Part shown: positions 46,601-62,688 of the stretch, in pieces
Numbering within the stretch: position 1 is the first letter of the stretch
How the letters are laid out: the number at the start of each line of letters is the position of its first letter
DNA from: Nematostella vectensis
Taxonomy: Eukaryota > Cnidaria > Anthozoa > Actiniaria > Edwardsiidae
Direction: 5' to 3'
NCBI RefSeq assembly: GCF_932526225.1
Contig: NC_064045.1
Span: 8,922,022 to 8,986,021 of the forward strand
Length of the DNA stretch: 64,000 nucleotides
The notes under the pieces: generated by a model
Seen by the model: the letters and a program-made list of their open reading frames with translations, nothing else
What the model was told of the DNA's origin: nothing
Database searches by the model: none
Translations under genes and position numbers: made by a program

Positions 46601-47697
46601 TATCGCTTGGAACTGCTCTGTAATACTCGGTATTACCCAGTGTCACTTGATACGAATTGAAACTGTCGGGCTCTTTTCGGTATAGCGCGGTTTTACCCGG
46701 TATCTCTCGGGATTGAGTGCCTATTAACAAAGGCCTCTTTTCTCTGGGTTCGCAGGATGCTTATAAATAGTGCAAACCTTCCGACTGATTGAATGTTATA
46801 TTATTGTGTAGGAATTGCTAAAGCTGCGAAAGAAGATCACGACCACCGTTCAAGTCCTGACGCATCTCAAAGAGAAATTGCAGTTCGTGCAGGCGGAGAA
46901 TGGAGATCAGAGGACCAGTTTGCGTTCAGTCGAGGCACAGGCCGCGCAGGTTGTTTCTATAAATAGATAAAGAGATATGTTTTAAGCAGCACTCTTGCCA
47001 GAAGGCCCGTACCCGTGGGAGGTGCAGTGGGCGCGAAAGCCCGTGGAAATACTGCAAAGGCATAAAAAAAACCCTTTGGTTTTTCGGGGGTGGTTCATCA
47101 GAGAACTCACTCCTGTTACGTAATCGACCGATAGTAAACTGGTGACATTGCTTTTGATATGACATGTATATTCCCTCGGTCGTCTTTTTGTCCGACAAAA
47201 TTCAGAATGGCTCGCGGCCAGCTAAGTGGCCAGGATTTCTATGATAAAACAGCCAGCCTCTTAAAAACACTAACTATAGTTTTACAACATATGAGTAATA
47301 ATGAAAACTGGAAACTCTCACACACATAAATATTCCATGCACATTTCTTATTGAATCTTTTGGGTTTTTTTGCAGAAACGCGACATCTTGACAAGAACAA
47401 AACAAGTGCGTGACGCACTTAGAATCGAAAACGTCAAGTTAAGGCAGAAATGCGGTCTCCTAGGCAACGAGCCGTTGCTACGCGACTATGAAGTCCGAAA
47501 AGACCAGGTATGTGTGTATTTTTTCTATCAGGCATCTCCGTCCGGCCGTCCGTTTGACCAGTTCTTTTTGTGTCATACAGAGCGACGACTTAAACGCGAC
47601 TATCGAGAACCTGAAAATGCGACACGCGGCGCTGACCATGAATTGCGCGGGCGTCAGACGCAAGATCGAGGAGGCCAGACAGGACGATCAGCCGTGA
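37640..47697 (+). CDS. CCDC96: CCDC96/CFAP184 ciliary coiled-coil protein
   Basis: Axonemal coiled-coil protein, which in the family pairs with CCDC113 at the inter-doublet region of motile cilia; 523 aa. Thirteen exons: 37640-37660, 38087-38395, 38734-38932, 39495-39589, 39814-39897, 40325-40394, 40733-40847, 44950-45028, 45204-45257, 45395-45553, 46812-46949, 47376-47507, 47581-47697. The N-terminal third is acidic and Ala/Pro/Glu-rich with low complexity, followed by a YEDDEDYYEDSE cluster. From about residue 205 to the end it is coiled coil. Strongly conserved stretches are AEGLHLIDFEQLKIENQ, NEKIEERNEELLKLRKKI, QKRDILTRTKQVRDALRIEN, KLRQKCGLLGN and a final CAGVRRKIEEA. Length is close to the human protein. 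The 4.1-kb intron 7 contains another gene on the same strand, and intron 10 carries a large minisatellite. Confidence 0.93.
38494..38741. repeat. Tandem duplication of 124 bp spanning a splice acceptor
   Basis: Two near-identical 124-bp units each end in TTTTTCATGGTAGAATGAAG, so the 3' splice site and first codons of CCDC96 exon 3 exist twice (38608-38617 and 38731-38740). Only the downstream copy continues into the coding exon. The two copies differ at only a handful of positions, so the duplication is recent. Confidence 0.92.
39909..39997. repeat. Perfect-stem hairpin just after a splice donor
   Basis: Stem GCGTC...GATCGGGCACACAGCAAGC pairs with GCTTGCTGTGTGCCCGATC...GACGC, with a loop of about 25 nt. 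It starts 12 nt inside intron 5 of CCDC96, so it would fold in the pre-mRNA close to the donor. Confidence 0.8.
40087..40310. repeat. Low-complexity element with poly-G head and poly-C tail
   Basis: A run of G at 40093-40110, a middle rich in repeated GGATTTT/GATCACGGATCTG motifs, and CACCCCTCCCCCC at the end. It resembles a decayed MITE. It ends just before CCDC96 exon 6. Confidence 0.45.
42223..42852 (+). CDS. Secreted protein with three six-cysteine repeats, nested in a CCDC96 intron
   Basis: Single-exon gene for 209 aa; the family is not recognised. Residues 1-25 form a signal peptide (LQVLCIILGCHFLVFCC). Three modules follow, each with the spacing C-x(9-16)-C-x3-C-x(n)-C-x(n)-C-x-C. The first begins at RCEEARKG and ends YCFC, the second runs from VICTVKPG to WCTC, the third from AICTASAH to VCDC. 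Modules one and two are joined by a Thr/Ser/Pro linker likely to be O-glycosylated, modules two and three by a short IPGMVMP linker. A pyrimidine tract and CAG just upstream hint at a 5' UTR intron. An AATAAA lies 28 bp after the stop. Possible roles include extracellular matrix, mucus, defence or venom; none can be chosen from sequence. It lies on the same strand as its host gene. Confidence 0.8.
   Translation: MMLPVLQVLCIILGCHFLVFCCSVNLDKRLIRCEEARKGSLRILCSGPCKTFYCPYIGQRNNGDSISQYCFCTENENSLGAEHYSGKNEFSLYGWKGIENAPSTTTSPQMTTIPPTSESPTSNSVICTVKPGSHRTDNWCQQECVSASPKSCHFDWCTCSIPGMVMPTSPLIAICTASAHGKSIGYTDVNCLSICSFHKKCYFEVCDCA
42881..42886 (+). terminator. Polyadenylation signal of the nested Cys-rich gene
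   Basis: AATAAA 28 bp after the stop codon; it supports an independent transcript ending inside the CCDC96 intron. Confidence 0.65.
43289..43630 (+). pseudogene. Relic of the six-cysteine secreted gene
   Basis: Stretches resemble the intact neighbour and the copy at 48872. GAGCACTATAGT...GGTAAGAACGAGTTTAG matches the end of module one, and GACTGTCAGGCAAAACCTGGGA matches the start of module two in the later copy. The reading frame is broken by frame changes and stops, and most of the cysteines are gone. It is a decayed tandem copy, lying about 400 bp after the intact gene. Confidence 0.55.
43993..44093. repeat. Hairpin repeat GGTACCAGAGCCTCCAG
   Basis: GAGAAGACTGGAGGCTCTGG-type arms on both sides of a short loop (CAAAATGCCGCGA), with the stem including CGTCCAGTGACGCTCA and its inverse. 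It ends GGTACCCAGGG, linking it to the CCCTGGGTACC family below. Confidence 0.75.
44677..44796. repeat. Foldback MITE CCCTGGGTACC
   Basis: It begins CCCTGGGTACCAGA and ends TCTGGTACCCAGGG. The two halves pair almost completely through AGCGGCGACAACGACTT. A related half-element starts near 44441. It lies 153 bp before CCDC96 exon 8. Confidence 0.85.
45580..46510. repeat. Large C/A-rich minisatellite in CCDC96 intron 10
   Basis: About 930 bp of imperfect units such as CACCCTCCACTACATACACC and CACCACAAACACCCTCCAC. It starts about 25 bp after the splice donor of exon 10. The strand asymmetry is extreme: the plus strand has almost no G. The long Gly/Val/Cys/Trp frames on the minus strand are artefacts of the repeat. 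Confidence 0.92.
47000..47150. repeat. Fragment of the CAGGCCCGTA element family
   Basis: GGCCCGTACCCGTGGGAGGTGCAGTGGG at the left, then ATACTGCAAAGGCATAAAAA and TTTCGGGGGTGGT, match interior parts of the elements at 52593 and 60492. It ends in the unrelated AGTAAACTGGTGAC repeat, suggesting nesting or recombination. Intron 11 of CCDC96. Confidence 0.6.
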
Positions 47698-48871
47698 GGG
47701 ACTGGGAATGATATATTTGTTCTGCTACTGCACAGATTCTCTGTAAAATGTAAATAGGAAGTGTAAGAAATTAAAATTGATTAAAAATTTAGATTTTTTC
47801 CTTTATGGTTATCCTGTTGTGAGTTATCAAATATTCCCGACAGAGACTAAGAACCCAGCAAGTGATAAAGAAGGGGGCGTAAGGGGGGTTCGAAAACCAC
47901 AAAACCGCACAGAAAAACATCAAAAACCGCAAAACCGTCAAAAAAGTCATTAACCGTAAACCTCGCAGCCTAGAGAAACCGCAATACCGCGGAAAAAGAA
48001 AAACCTCACCTGAATTAAGGCATAACTGCATCACCGCAAACCTTTCCGCCCCCCCCCCCCCCCCCCCCTCAATAAGATCCCTCGAACACATTGATAGGCT
48101 TTTGAGCTACAGAAATGTTGATGTTGTCGCGCACTCTCCCTCTCCCACAATCCTTCTAGTTACGGGGCAGATTCCTCATGGGAAACTCGGTAGTCTTAGA
48201 AGAATGTCCCCTACATCCCGTTACCCCAGGGATACTGATTCTTTTACCGCGCATTCTCACATACCCATTCCCCACCCCGTCCCTAAACCATTTAGACGCA
48301 AGAGACAACGCGTCATTGAGAATCTCTGATTGAAGCGCATTTTTCTTGCCAGGATCAATGCGCCTCACGCTACTAAAGGCTTCTTGGCATGATCGGTCCA
48401 CGTGAGGTCGACGTCATTATCAGAATAATCGTTTTCTCATTCCTTCTCACTCGGTGATATTTTGGAAAATCGGTAAGGTGCTCAAATTATTCGTGAAGAA
48501 CTCGGTAAAAAATAAATAAGATGCTCAAGTTTTTCGTGAAGAACTCGGTAAGAATCGATCAGGTGCTCAAGTTATTCGCAAAGAACTCGGTAAGAATCGG
48601 AGGCGTCTCGGTAGTGACCTTGAAAGGGTTCGAAAAGATTCGTGAGTCTCAACATCAACATCTGCTTCTTACGAGCTTTATAGGCTATATCAATTGAAAT
48701 AATCCAATTAAATTTCGATTTTAATTCGCTACCAGCGCCAATTATTTTCCCGGTTACCCCGTGATAGCAGTTATTATAGGAGATGTCTCCCAAAGTTTCA
48801 ATCAGTTTGCGTTTACAGTTTTACATATACTCATCAAACCTTAAACCAAGTATTCTGATTCTTTTCTCGTT
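47698..48871. other. Intergenic interval with C/A-rich and tandem repeats
   Basis: After CCDC96 comes a stretch with repeated ACCGCAAAACCG-like motifs, then a run of about 22 C (47821-48069). Three units of about 42 bp (CTCAAGTTATTCGTGAAGAA, then CTCGGTAAGAATCG) follow at 48472-48600. The last 200 bp are presumably the 5' side of the Cys-rich pseudogene. No other exon was supported. Confidence 0.6.
48472..48600. repeat. Tandem repeat, three units of about 42 bp
   Basis: Units start at CTCAA near 48481, 48524 and 48566 and share TTCGTGAAGAACTCGGTAA. No gene overlaps. Confidence 0.85.
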
Positions 48872-49792
48872 ATGAAAGTCTTGTTGGTTGTTGCACTCTT
48901 CGCCAGCGTCCACGTAACTTTTGACTCAGACACACCCACCGCGCGACTGGTTCGGTGCTAAGACGTGAAGACGGGATTTCTGCGAATGCTATGCAGCGGT
49001 CCGTGTAAAAATTTCTTATGTCCTTACATTGGACAGAGAAACAAAGGCGACTCTATCTCCCAGTACTGCTTATGCACCGAAGAAAAAAGACTTTCCCAGA
49101 TTAGACGCTACAGCGGGAAGAACGAGTTTAGTATTGACGACTGGAAAGCGTTAGAGGACGCCGTTATTCCTTCGAATGAAGAGGATATAACTTTTTCTTC
49201 GGCATCAGTAGATTCGAGCTCAATGGGTTCAAGCTTCGATGCGAGTTTCACCACGCCTCCGTCCTCCGGCGATGCCTTAATCCAGCCCAGCTCGACTTTC
49301 CCTTACTCAACCGAGACATCGTTAATCCAGCCGAGACATCGTCCGTTGTGGTGATGAGCAGCGTTGTATCTTTTCAAGCAAAGCCGGGAGCGCCAATATT
49401 TGACAAATTGTGCCGAGAAAAGTGCGATATTGACATTCCCAAGTACTGTCGTCTCGATTTGTGTGATTGCAACCTCCCTGGAATGGTGATGCCAGCGTTG
49501 AGCTCAAAAGCTGTGTGTACTGGTCCAGCGGCGTAGCCAGGATTTTCAACAGGAGGGGGGCCAAAAGGCCCTTTCAAGGCATTTTCTCCTGTATTTTAGA
49601 TAATGTATCATACATTAAGTGTATTTTTGGCATTTATAAGGGGGGTCCCGGGCCCCCTGGGCCACCCCCCTGGCTACGCCCCTGTGGTCTATCTCAGGGA
49701 AAAACAGACGGGAGGAATGCTGCTACTCGTGCTGTAATAACGCCCAGTGCCTCTTTGAGACTTGTTATTGCACACCAATCCTCATGCCTATA
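48872..49792 (+). pseudogene. Broken copy of the six-cysteine secreted gene, two elements inserted
   Basis: Starts with an ATG and signal peptide (KVLLVVALFASVHV). The third Cys-position of module one is followed at once by an in-frame TAA at 48959-48961, where the intact gene at 42223 has a Glu codon. Beyond it, module one (LCSGPCKNFLCPYIGQRN), a Ser/Thr/Pro linker, module two (CREKCDIDIPKYC to CDC) and module three (SCCNNAQC to CYC) are all still readable, but in different frames. A 159-bp MITE interrupts modules two and three, and a second element begins just past module three. A pseudogene is the natural reading. Similarity to the intact gene is still high, so inactivation is probably recent. 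Confidence 0.8.
49526..49684. repeat. MITE of the CAGCGGCGTAGCC family with target duplication TGGTC
   Basis: It begins CAGCGGCGTAGCCAGG and ends CCTGGCTACGCCCCTG, flanked on both sides by TGGTC. The interior (CCCTTTCAAGGCATTTTCTC, then TTTTAGATAATGT) is nearly identical to 59703-59822. It splits the Cys-rich pseudogene. Confidence 0.9.
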
Positions 49793-49819
49793 GACAAAGA
49801 TTACTTTAGATCTGTTGAT

Positions 49820-50018
49820 CAGGCCCGTAGCCAGGGGGGGGGGGGGGGGGGGGGTTGGAAGAATCACCCCACTTGACTGGAAGGTCCGCTCTGATGAAGG
49901 AAAATTGAGTACCACTGCGATCTAGGACGAGCTGCCTAAGAGAAAATGGTCCGCAATGGGTCCCCCCCCCCTCACCCCCCCCCCCCCCCCCCCGTTCAAA
50001 AACCTGGCTACGGGCCTG
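49820..50018. repeat. MITE of the CAGGCCCGTAGCC family
   Basis: It begins CAGGCCCGTAGCCAGGG followed by a run of G, and ends with a run of C then CCTGGCTACGGGCCTG. The flanks GTTGAT/GTTAAT are a slightly mutated target duplication. The ends are a hybrid between the CAGGGGCGTAGCC and CAGGCCCGTACC families. Confidence 0.82.
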
Positions 50019-50640
50019 GTTAATGTAATATAATAATGCTGTAGATGCTGATAATGCTGTTAAGAAAATTAATAATCCAAGCCAAATAGAAACTTGTAGT
50101 ATATTGTTTATATAAAATAAAAGAATAGAAAGGGTTCACATGATTTAGCGTGTAATAGCTTTGATATATGTAACACCCCCCAAACTCCGCTAACAGGCTA
50201 ATTCATTTCAAGCAATTTCAAAAAACAAAGTTGTCCCATTGGCCTTTATCCACAGTGATAGCAACCCCTTTGTGGATTATAAATGTAGAGCGTCTTATTG
50301 CTAGGAGGGAAGGAAAACGTAATTGAAGCAAAACATCCATGTCCTGGTATTGCATAATAAAAGAGAAATTAACAACACATATAGACGTTTGTATATTTAT
50401 ATGGTTATTTCGAGATTTTATCCCATAATTTGTCGCCCAATATTATATGAAAACAATAGCAGCGGTGTGTCTGAGTAGTCGCTCTTTAATAAGGATCGCA
50501 TAAAGCGCTTACAAGTCTAATTATGATTACGCGACCACCAAACAGCATTACAGTACCTTGGCAACCAAATTACAAAGGACGCATACCAATATATCTATTC
50601 AAATTATATTGACTGTTTGTGTAAATTCTAAAACGAAATT
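50019..50640. other. Intergenic DNA without recognised features
   Basis: AT-rich sequence between the pseudogene cluster and the tandem duplication. Nothing with coding or repeat structure could be supported. Confidence 0.5.
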
Positions 50641-51159
50641 TAAGTTAACTCTTTGCTTAGCTCCTTAATTCCAGTAAATGTGTTCGGTTTGGTACCGTTT
50701 GTGTTGAGGAAAAGGTTTAGTTTTTCTTTTAAAGATTCATTTAATATGCCTCCGTGTATTGATCCAGAATTTAGCCATTCAATTCTCTCCGCTGTCTGTC
50801 TCTAAAGAATGCGCATAGTGTTTGCTTATCCTTGATACCGTCTTGTTTACAATAATAATTGTACATAGCGTCTTTTTCCCGAACAACGCTGCAACCATGG
50901 TAAATGATAACGAAATACTCGTTTGTGAATCGTTCAAACGACCTAAACTGCATTCCAAAACAGGGTTTTACCAATCTTTAGAACAATTTAAGACTTAGAT
51001 TTGACTTTTTAAATTTAGCTCTTTATCTACGCGACGGGGATTAACCTCATAGACCCTGGGGAATTTATTTTCATCTCTCTTGCTTCGACTGGCTGGGTTT
51101 TGACAACAGCTAAAGCTCCCAGTGCCCGCCATCACTCGCAGTTTAGCACACGAAGCAAG

Positions 51160-51217
51160 ATGGACGTACCGTCTCAAGCCCTCCTGTGTCTTTTTGCTGT
51201 TTTAGCCGGTTTTACAG
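51160..51217 (+). CDS. Duplicate signal-peptide exon (copy A) of the WSC-like gene
   Basis: This 58-nt exon starts ATGGACGTACCG and codes a signal peptide (ALLCLFAVLAGFT) ending in a phase-1 GTAAGAAG donor. It is almost identical to the exon at 54133-54190, with Pro in place of Ser at residue 4. It has the right phase to splice to 58520. It could be an alternative first exon, or the leftover start of a lost or not-yet-formed second gene. Confidence 0.65.
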
Positions 51218-51373
51218 GTAAGAAGTGCCTTTTTTCACCAAATCGTAAAAGCAGATAATCTATATATAAATTATATTTTATAAGTTATTTCAGAAAGTAA
51301 TTATATGCCTGGTACTCTTTTACTGAGTAATGCAAACACGTACAGGAGAGAGAAACTCTAAGAAACTTCTTTT

Positions 51374-51649
51374 TTATCGTGTTTGACAATTTTGTATTTC
51401 TTTCTCTGGTGTTTGCAATGTTTGACCTCCTTTTATTTTGACGATTCTTGCTACAATATCTTTTCTAAAACTTATACCAAATGTGTGACCAGTTATAATA
51501 AGTTTTTCGGAATACTTTTTACAAGCTATAATCTCTTTAGGATAATCTTTTAGTACTTCAGGTACTTCAAATTCATTTTCAAAAGGTTTATCTCTAACTG
51601 AACACTGAGATGTCCTTGATTTTGAGCAAAATAAGTCGTGCAAATACAT
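51374..51649 (-). other. Unrecognised open frame kept in both duplicate copies
   Basis: The minus-strand frame contains KPFENEFEVPEVLKDYPKEI and HTFGISFRKDIVARIVKIKG. In copy B (54348-54602) the same frame is open, with only a few residue changes (AC to PC, KK to KR, F to S) and an altered N-terminal end. A second shared frame (50771-50953 from its first ATG, and 53744-53926) reads RSFERFTNEYFVIIYHGCSV. No family was recognised. They may be gene fragments captured by the repeat unit, or chance frames in a young duplication. Confidence 0.35.
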
Positions 51650-52592
51650 AAACTAAATTAAACAGAATGTCTATTTTAATGAATTTCCTGTAGCTTTAAA
51701 TGCGTCATCGTGCATTAGGTATTTTAGTGCTTGGAGTTCAAACAATAGCGCCCAAATCCTTATAAGCCCCATGCAATTAGGTGCCACAATTGCTACCCAA
51801 AAAGATCCGTAGGCCTGGTATTACTGGCGGTACTTGTGAACGATATCGGGAGATGCTGCAAAGGGCAGTCAATCAATCTTGTCTTTTGAAAACTGACGTT
51901 TTTCTATCCCACTCGCGGTCAATTCCTTATAAGGACATTACATGCCATATTTGGTCTTTTGTCGCCCTAAAGCTTGGTAAGTTGAGAATTTCCACGGTAA
52001 CTTACAATACATTCTTGTTTACTACGATTTCCTGCGCGCTCGCTCAGGCTCTTTAAGACCATAACAGCCATTGATCGCTGTGACTCGTACCTCGCGCGCC
52101 AGCCCTTTTATTGTGTTGTGTTCAACCGAGCGAAGCTTTGCCAGCAATTCTGGGCGTCGTCTCACTGTAAACGCGAAGCATTTCGCTGTCATGAGAGCAA
52201 AGATTTTCATGCTATACTCTACTCCCTATATATTGTGGTACCTCTTTAAGCTGACACTTCTCAAAATATAGCAAAATATTTGTCTCTCAAACACTGCATT
52301 TATTGGCTACGGCTACCTCCATAATGCGGCCGCATCCTGTAACTCTTTAGTCCCAATGTTTTGTTCACTGTTACTACTAGTTCTATTTGCGACCATGAGA
52401 CCTTTTTTGGACATAGACAATAAGAATAATGAACAGCTTGTGAGTGGTGATAGGGGTTTGGCCCTAAACGAAAATACATATACCCACTGGAATTTTGCGG
52501 CGACAAATTATACCTTGGTAAGGTATACCGTATTTTCATTGCTTTTCCTAAACCTTTTTGTAGGGCACCACTGTGTTTAACGAGTAAGAATA

Positions 52593-52967
52593 CAGGCCCG
52601 TATCAAGGGGAGTGCAGGGGGTGCAAACGCACCCCCACCCCCCCCCCCCCCCCCCCACCCCACAACGGCCGAAGGTCCATTTTCGGTTCTCAATAGACGT
52701 GCTTCTTGTAGACAAAACTATACAGCATAAGCTAGACCACTCTGGTATGTAGCCAAATCCGACAAAATAAACTTCTGGTGGAGATACTGCATAAAAGGCA
52801 TATAAGGCATATAAGGCATATAAGGCATAAAAAATCCCCCTTTGTGTTCTTTCGGAGGTGGTCAGGTTTTTATCAGAGAGCTCACCCCTTCCACGAAAAA
52901 TTAGGTCCACTTTTTCGAATTCCGTACCCCCCCCCCCCCCCAAAGAAAATTCCTGGGCACGGGCCTG
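52593..52967. repeat. MITE of the CAGGCCCGTA family, target duplication GAATA
   Basis: Ends CAGGCCCGTATCAAGGGG and TTCCTGGGCACGGGCCTG, flanked by GAATA on both sides. It holds two C-runs (about 52635-52656 and 52927-52941) and a triplicated GGCATATAA motif. Confidence 0.88.
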
Positions 52968-54132
52968 GAATAAGATATTTCACTCGGGTCTTCCCAGGGG
53001 AGAGAGGGAAAGGGGTCATGCTTCCCATATAAGATATAAGAGCAGGCGTGAATGGGATTTGTTTTAGTGTGGCTTTTATCTTTGGACCAAAAATGTTGCT
53101 ACTCATAATATTCTTCTCTACAGCAAACTCCACCCCCACCCCTCAAAAGCTAAATTTTCGATTTTAAAAAAAGGTTTATTTCTCACTAAACACTGAGATG
53201 TCCTTGATTTTGAACAAAAGAAGTCGTGCAAATAAAGAAACACTAAATTAAACTTCAATAGGTCATTAGGAAATAAGGTATTTTAGCAATTTCAGGATTG
53301 AAAAAAAGCGCCCAAATCCTTATAAGCCCCGTGCAATTAGCGCAACCCATTGTCTCACAAAGCCTTGTAAGCCCGGCCAACCATTTTTGTCCAGTCAACC
53401 AATTTTTGTCTTGAAAGCGGACATTTTTCGAGCTCTCTCCGTCAATTCCTCATTAGGATATTACATACCACATTTAGGTTTCAGCTTCAATCTCATTTTC
53501 GCTTTTTTGTCGCCCTAAAGCTTTGTACGTTGAGAAGTTCGAGGTAAACTAACAGGAATCCGTGTTTACTACGATTTTATTGCGCGGGCAATAACTCGGT
53601 AAGAAACAAAATTTAAGTTAACTCTTTGCTTAGCTCCTTAATTCCAGTGAATGTGTTCGGTTTGGTACCGTTTGTGTTGAGGAAAAGATTTAGCTTTTCT
53701 TTTAAGGATTCATTTAATATGCCTCCGTGTATTGATCCAGAGTTTAGCCATTCAATTCTCTCCGCTGTCTTTCTCTAAAGAATGCGCATAGTGTTTGCTT
53801 ATCCTTGATGCTGTCTTGTTTACAATAATAATTGTACATAGCGTCTTTTTCTCGAACAACGCTGCAACCATGGTAAATGATAACAAAATACTCGTTTGTG
53901 AATCGTTCAAACGACCTAAACTGCATTCCAAAACAGGGTTTTACCAATCTTTAGAACAATTTAAGACTTAGATTTGACTTTTTAAATTTAGCTCTTTATC
54001 TACGCGACGGGGATTAACCTCATAGACCCTAGGGAATTTATTTGCATCTCTCTTGCTTCGACTGGCTGGGTTTTGACAACAGCTAAAGCTCCCAGTGCCC
54101 GCCATCACTCGCAGTTTAGCACACGAAGCAAG

Positions 54133-61187
<7,055 letters not shown>

Positions 61188-61290
61188 CTTTTCCACGAGC
61201 AATTTTGTAGAATTCCCGTCGACAAATAATTTGTTACATCTTTTACTGAGGCTTCGAGTTACAAATTCGGTGCAAACCAAATACAGCTAA

Positions 61291-62688
61291 TAACGCAGTG
61301 GCTATATACCCGACAGTCGGAAAAGGTCCTCGATGGACCAAATGCCCGGCAGTTTTCAATGTATTCAAATAACCCAGTAAATTGTTTACCTAGTAAAGAC
61401 AACGTATTCTAAATTTGTCGAGAAAGAGCAAACGATTCTTCATTGAACTTTGTCGTCGGAATTATAAATGTTTACGCCACTGTGCGTGGCGTGAACCGAC
61501 TAAGACAGGACTGAGATCCTGGTTATTGCCTTACCATTCATGCACGGTTGTGTTGTACAGTACGCCAGATAGCTGTGCGGGGGCCGAAATCCCCAGCTTA
61601 GCCGTAAAGCTTTATGCTGCCATACGGTGTTTCAGCGTATGTCTGGAAGTATGGTCTATTTTTTGGCATTTTACCTGACCTGGACGAGGTTTGATTCTTG
61701 GCCATGTAATTGATTTTGTTTATTTATTTTTATTTTGTTTTTGTTTTTTTTGCTGTTTACTATTACCATAAGTGACAGTGCTGAATAGCGTATGCGCATG
61801 CGCGTGTTCTGGCGAAAACAAACAAAATCGTAGTGTTGAATCGTTCGAGTAAAGGTACGAATGGCTGACTTCAGTTCTGGCGAAAACAAACAAAATCGTA
61901 GTGTTGAATCGTTCGAGTGAAGGTACGAATGGCTGACTTCAGTCGCTGTTTTGACTTACCGTACAGCATTAAAACCATACTGTACAAAAGATTACAGATT
62001 TGTTTGATAATGAGGGAGTCATAAAGAAAATGATAGCCTTAGGTTTGATCTAGTTTTCTTAGCATTCACCAAAATGTGACAGTTTGCCGGTAAAACGCCG
62101 TCATTTCATAACAAAAAAGGCTGGTTTAACCGCAAGGTACCGGAACTAGTCTTGCGTTTTTCAGTACTGTCACTATCAGTCATGTCGTCTTTACGAAGCA
62201 GTCGTGATATTGCAGTGTAAAGCCAGGATTTTCCGACGGGGCTTAAGCCATGTATGCAGCTCGTCTTCACGCTTACATGGCAACACATACCACAGGGTGA
62301 CCATAAAAATGTCATCACTTACGATCTTGAATTAATACAGCACAGGGTACCCAGATGTTAGGGTTTAGTTTTAGGGTTACTTACTTTTCAAGTAACGCAG
62401 TGGCTATATGACTGGCTTATTTGATCAAACTGGTAACTGTCGGGAATTTAGTCCATTAAACCTCTTTATCCACAATGTCATTGTAGCAGATAAAATTCAA
62501 AGATAATTTTTTTATTAGATTTTATAGTGTAAGCTGATTTCAGAATCGTTTGCCCTTTCTAAACAAATATAGAATACTTTGTACTCACTAGGTCGACAAT
62601 TTATTGGGTTATTTAAATAATTGGTAACTGTCGGGCATTTAGTCTACCGAGGACCTTTCCCGGATGTCGGGAATATAGCCACTGCGGA
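61291..62688. mobile_element. 1.4-kb non-coding element with long inverted ends
   Basis: The left arm (TAACGCAGTGGCTATATACC, GACAGTCGG, GGTCCTCGATGGAC, AAATAACCCAGTAAATTG) is answered by the right arm (CAATTTATTGGGTTATTT, GTCTACCGAGGACC, TGTCGGGAATATAGCCACTG). The arms are about 95 bp with gaps. A third partial arm (GTAACGCAGTGGCTATATGA) lies at about 62392. No transposase frame is seen inside, so it is non-autonomous. Confidence 0.7.
61807..61942. repeat. Tandem repeat, two units of 68 bp
   Basis: TTCTGGCGAAAACAAACAAA to GAATGGCTGACTTCAG occurs twice in a row with one base change (TAAAGG/TGAAGG). Lies inside the 1.4-kb element. Confidence 0.9.

Larger units (their letters stand above)
50641..53580. 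repeat. Segmental tandem duplication, copy A
   Basis: Copy A repeats as copy B at a constant offset of 2,973 bp over most of its length, with few substitutions and small indels. It contains a signal-peptide exon (51160-51217), two conserved minus-strand frames and a MITE (52593-52967) that was present before duplication, because both copies hold it at the same place. Confidence 0.92.
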
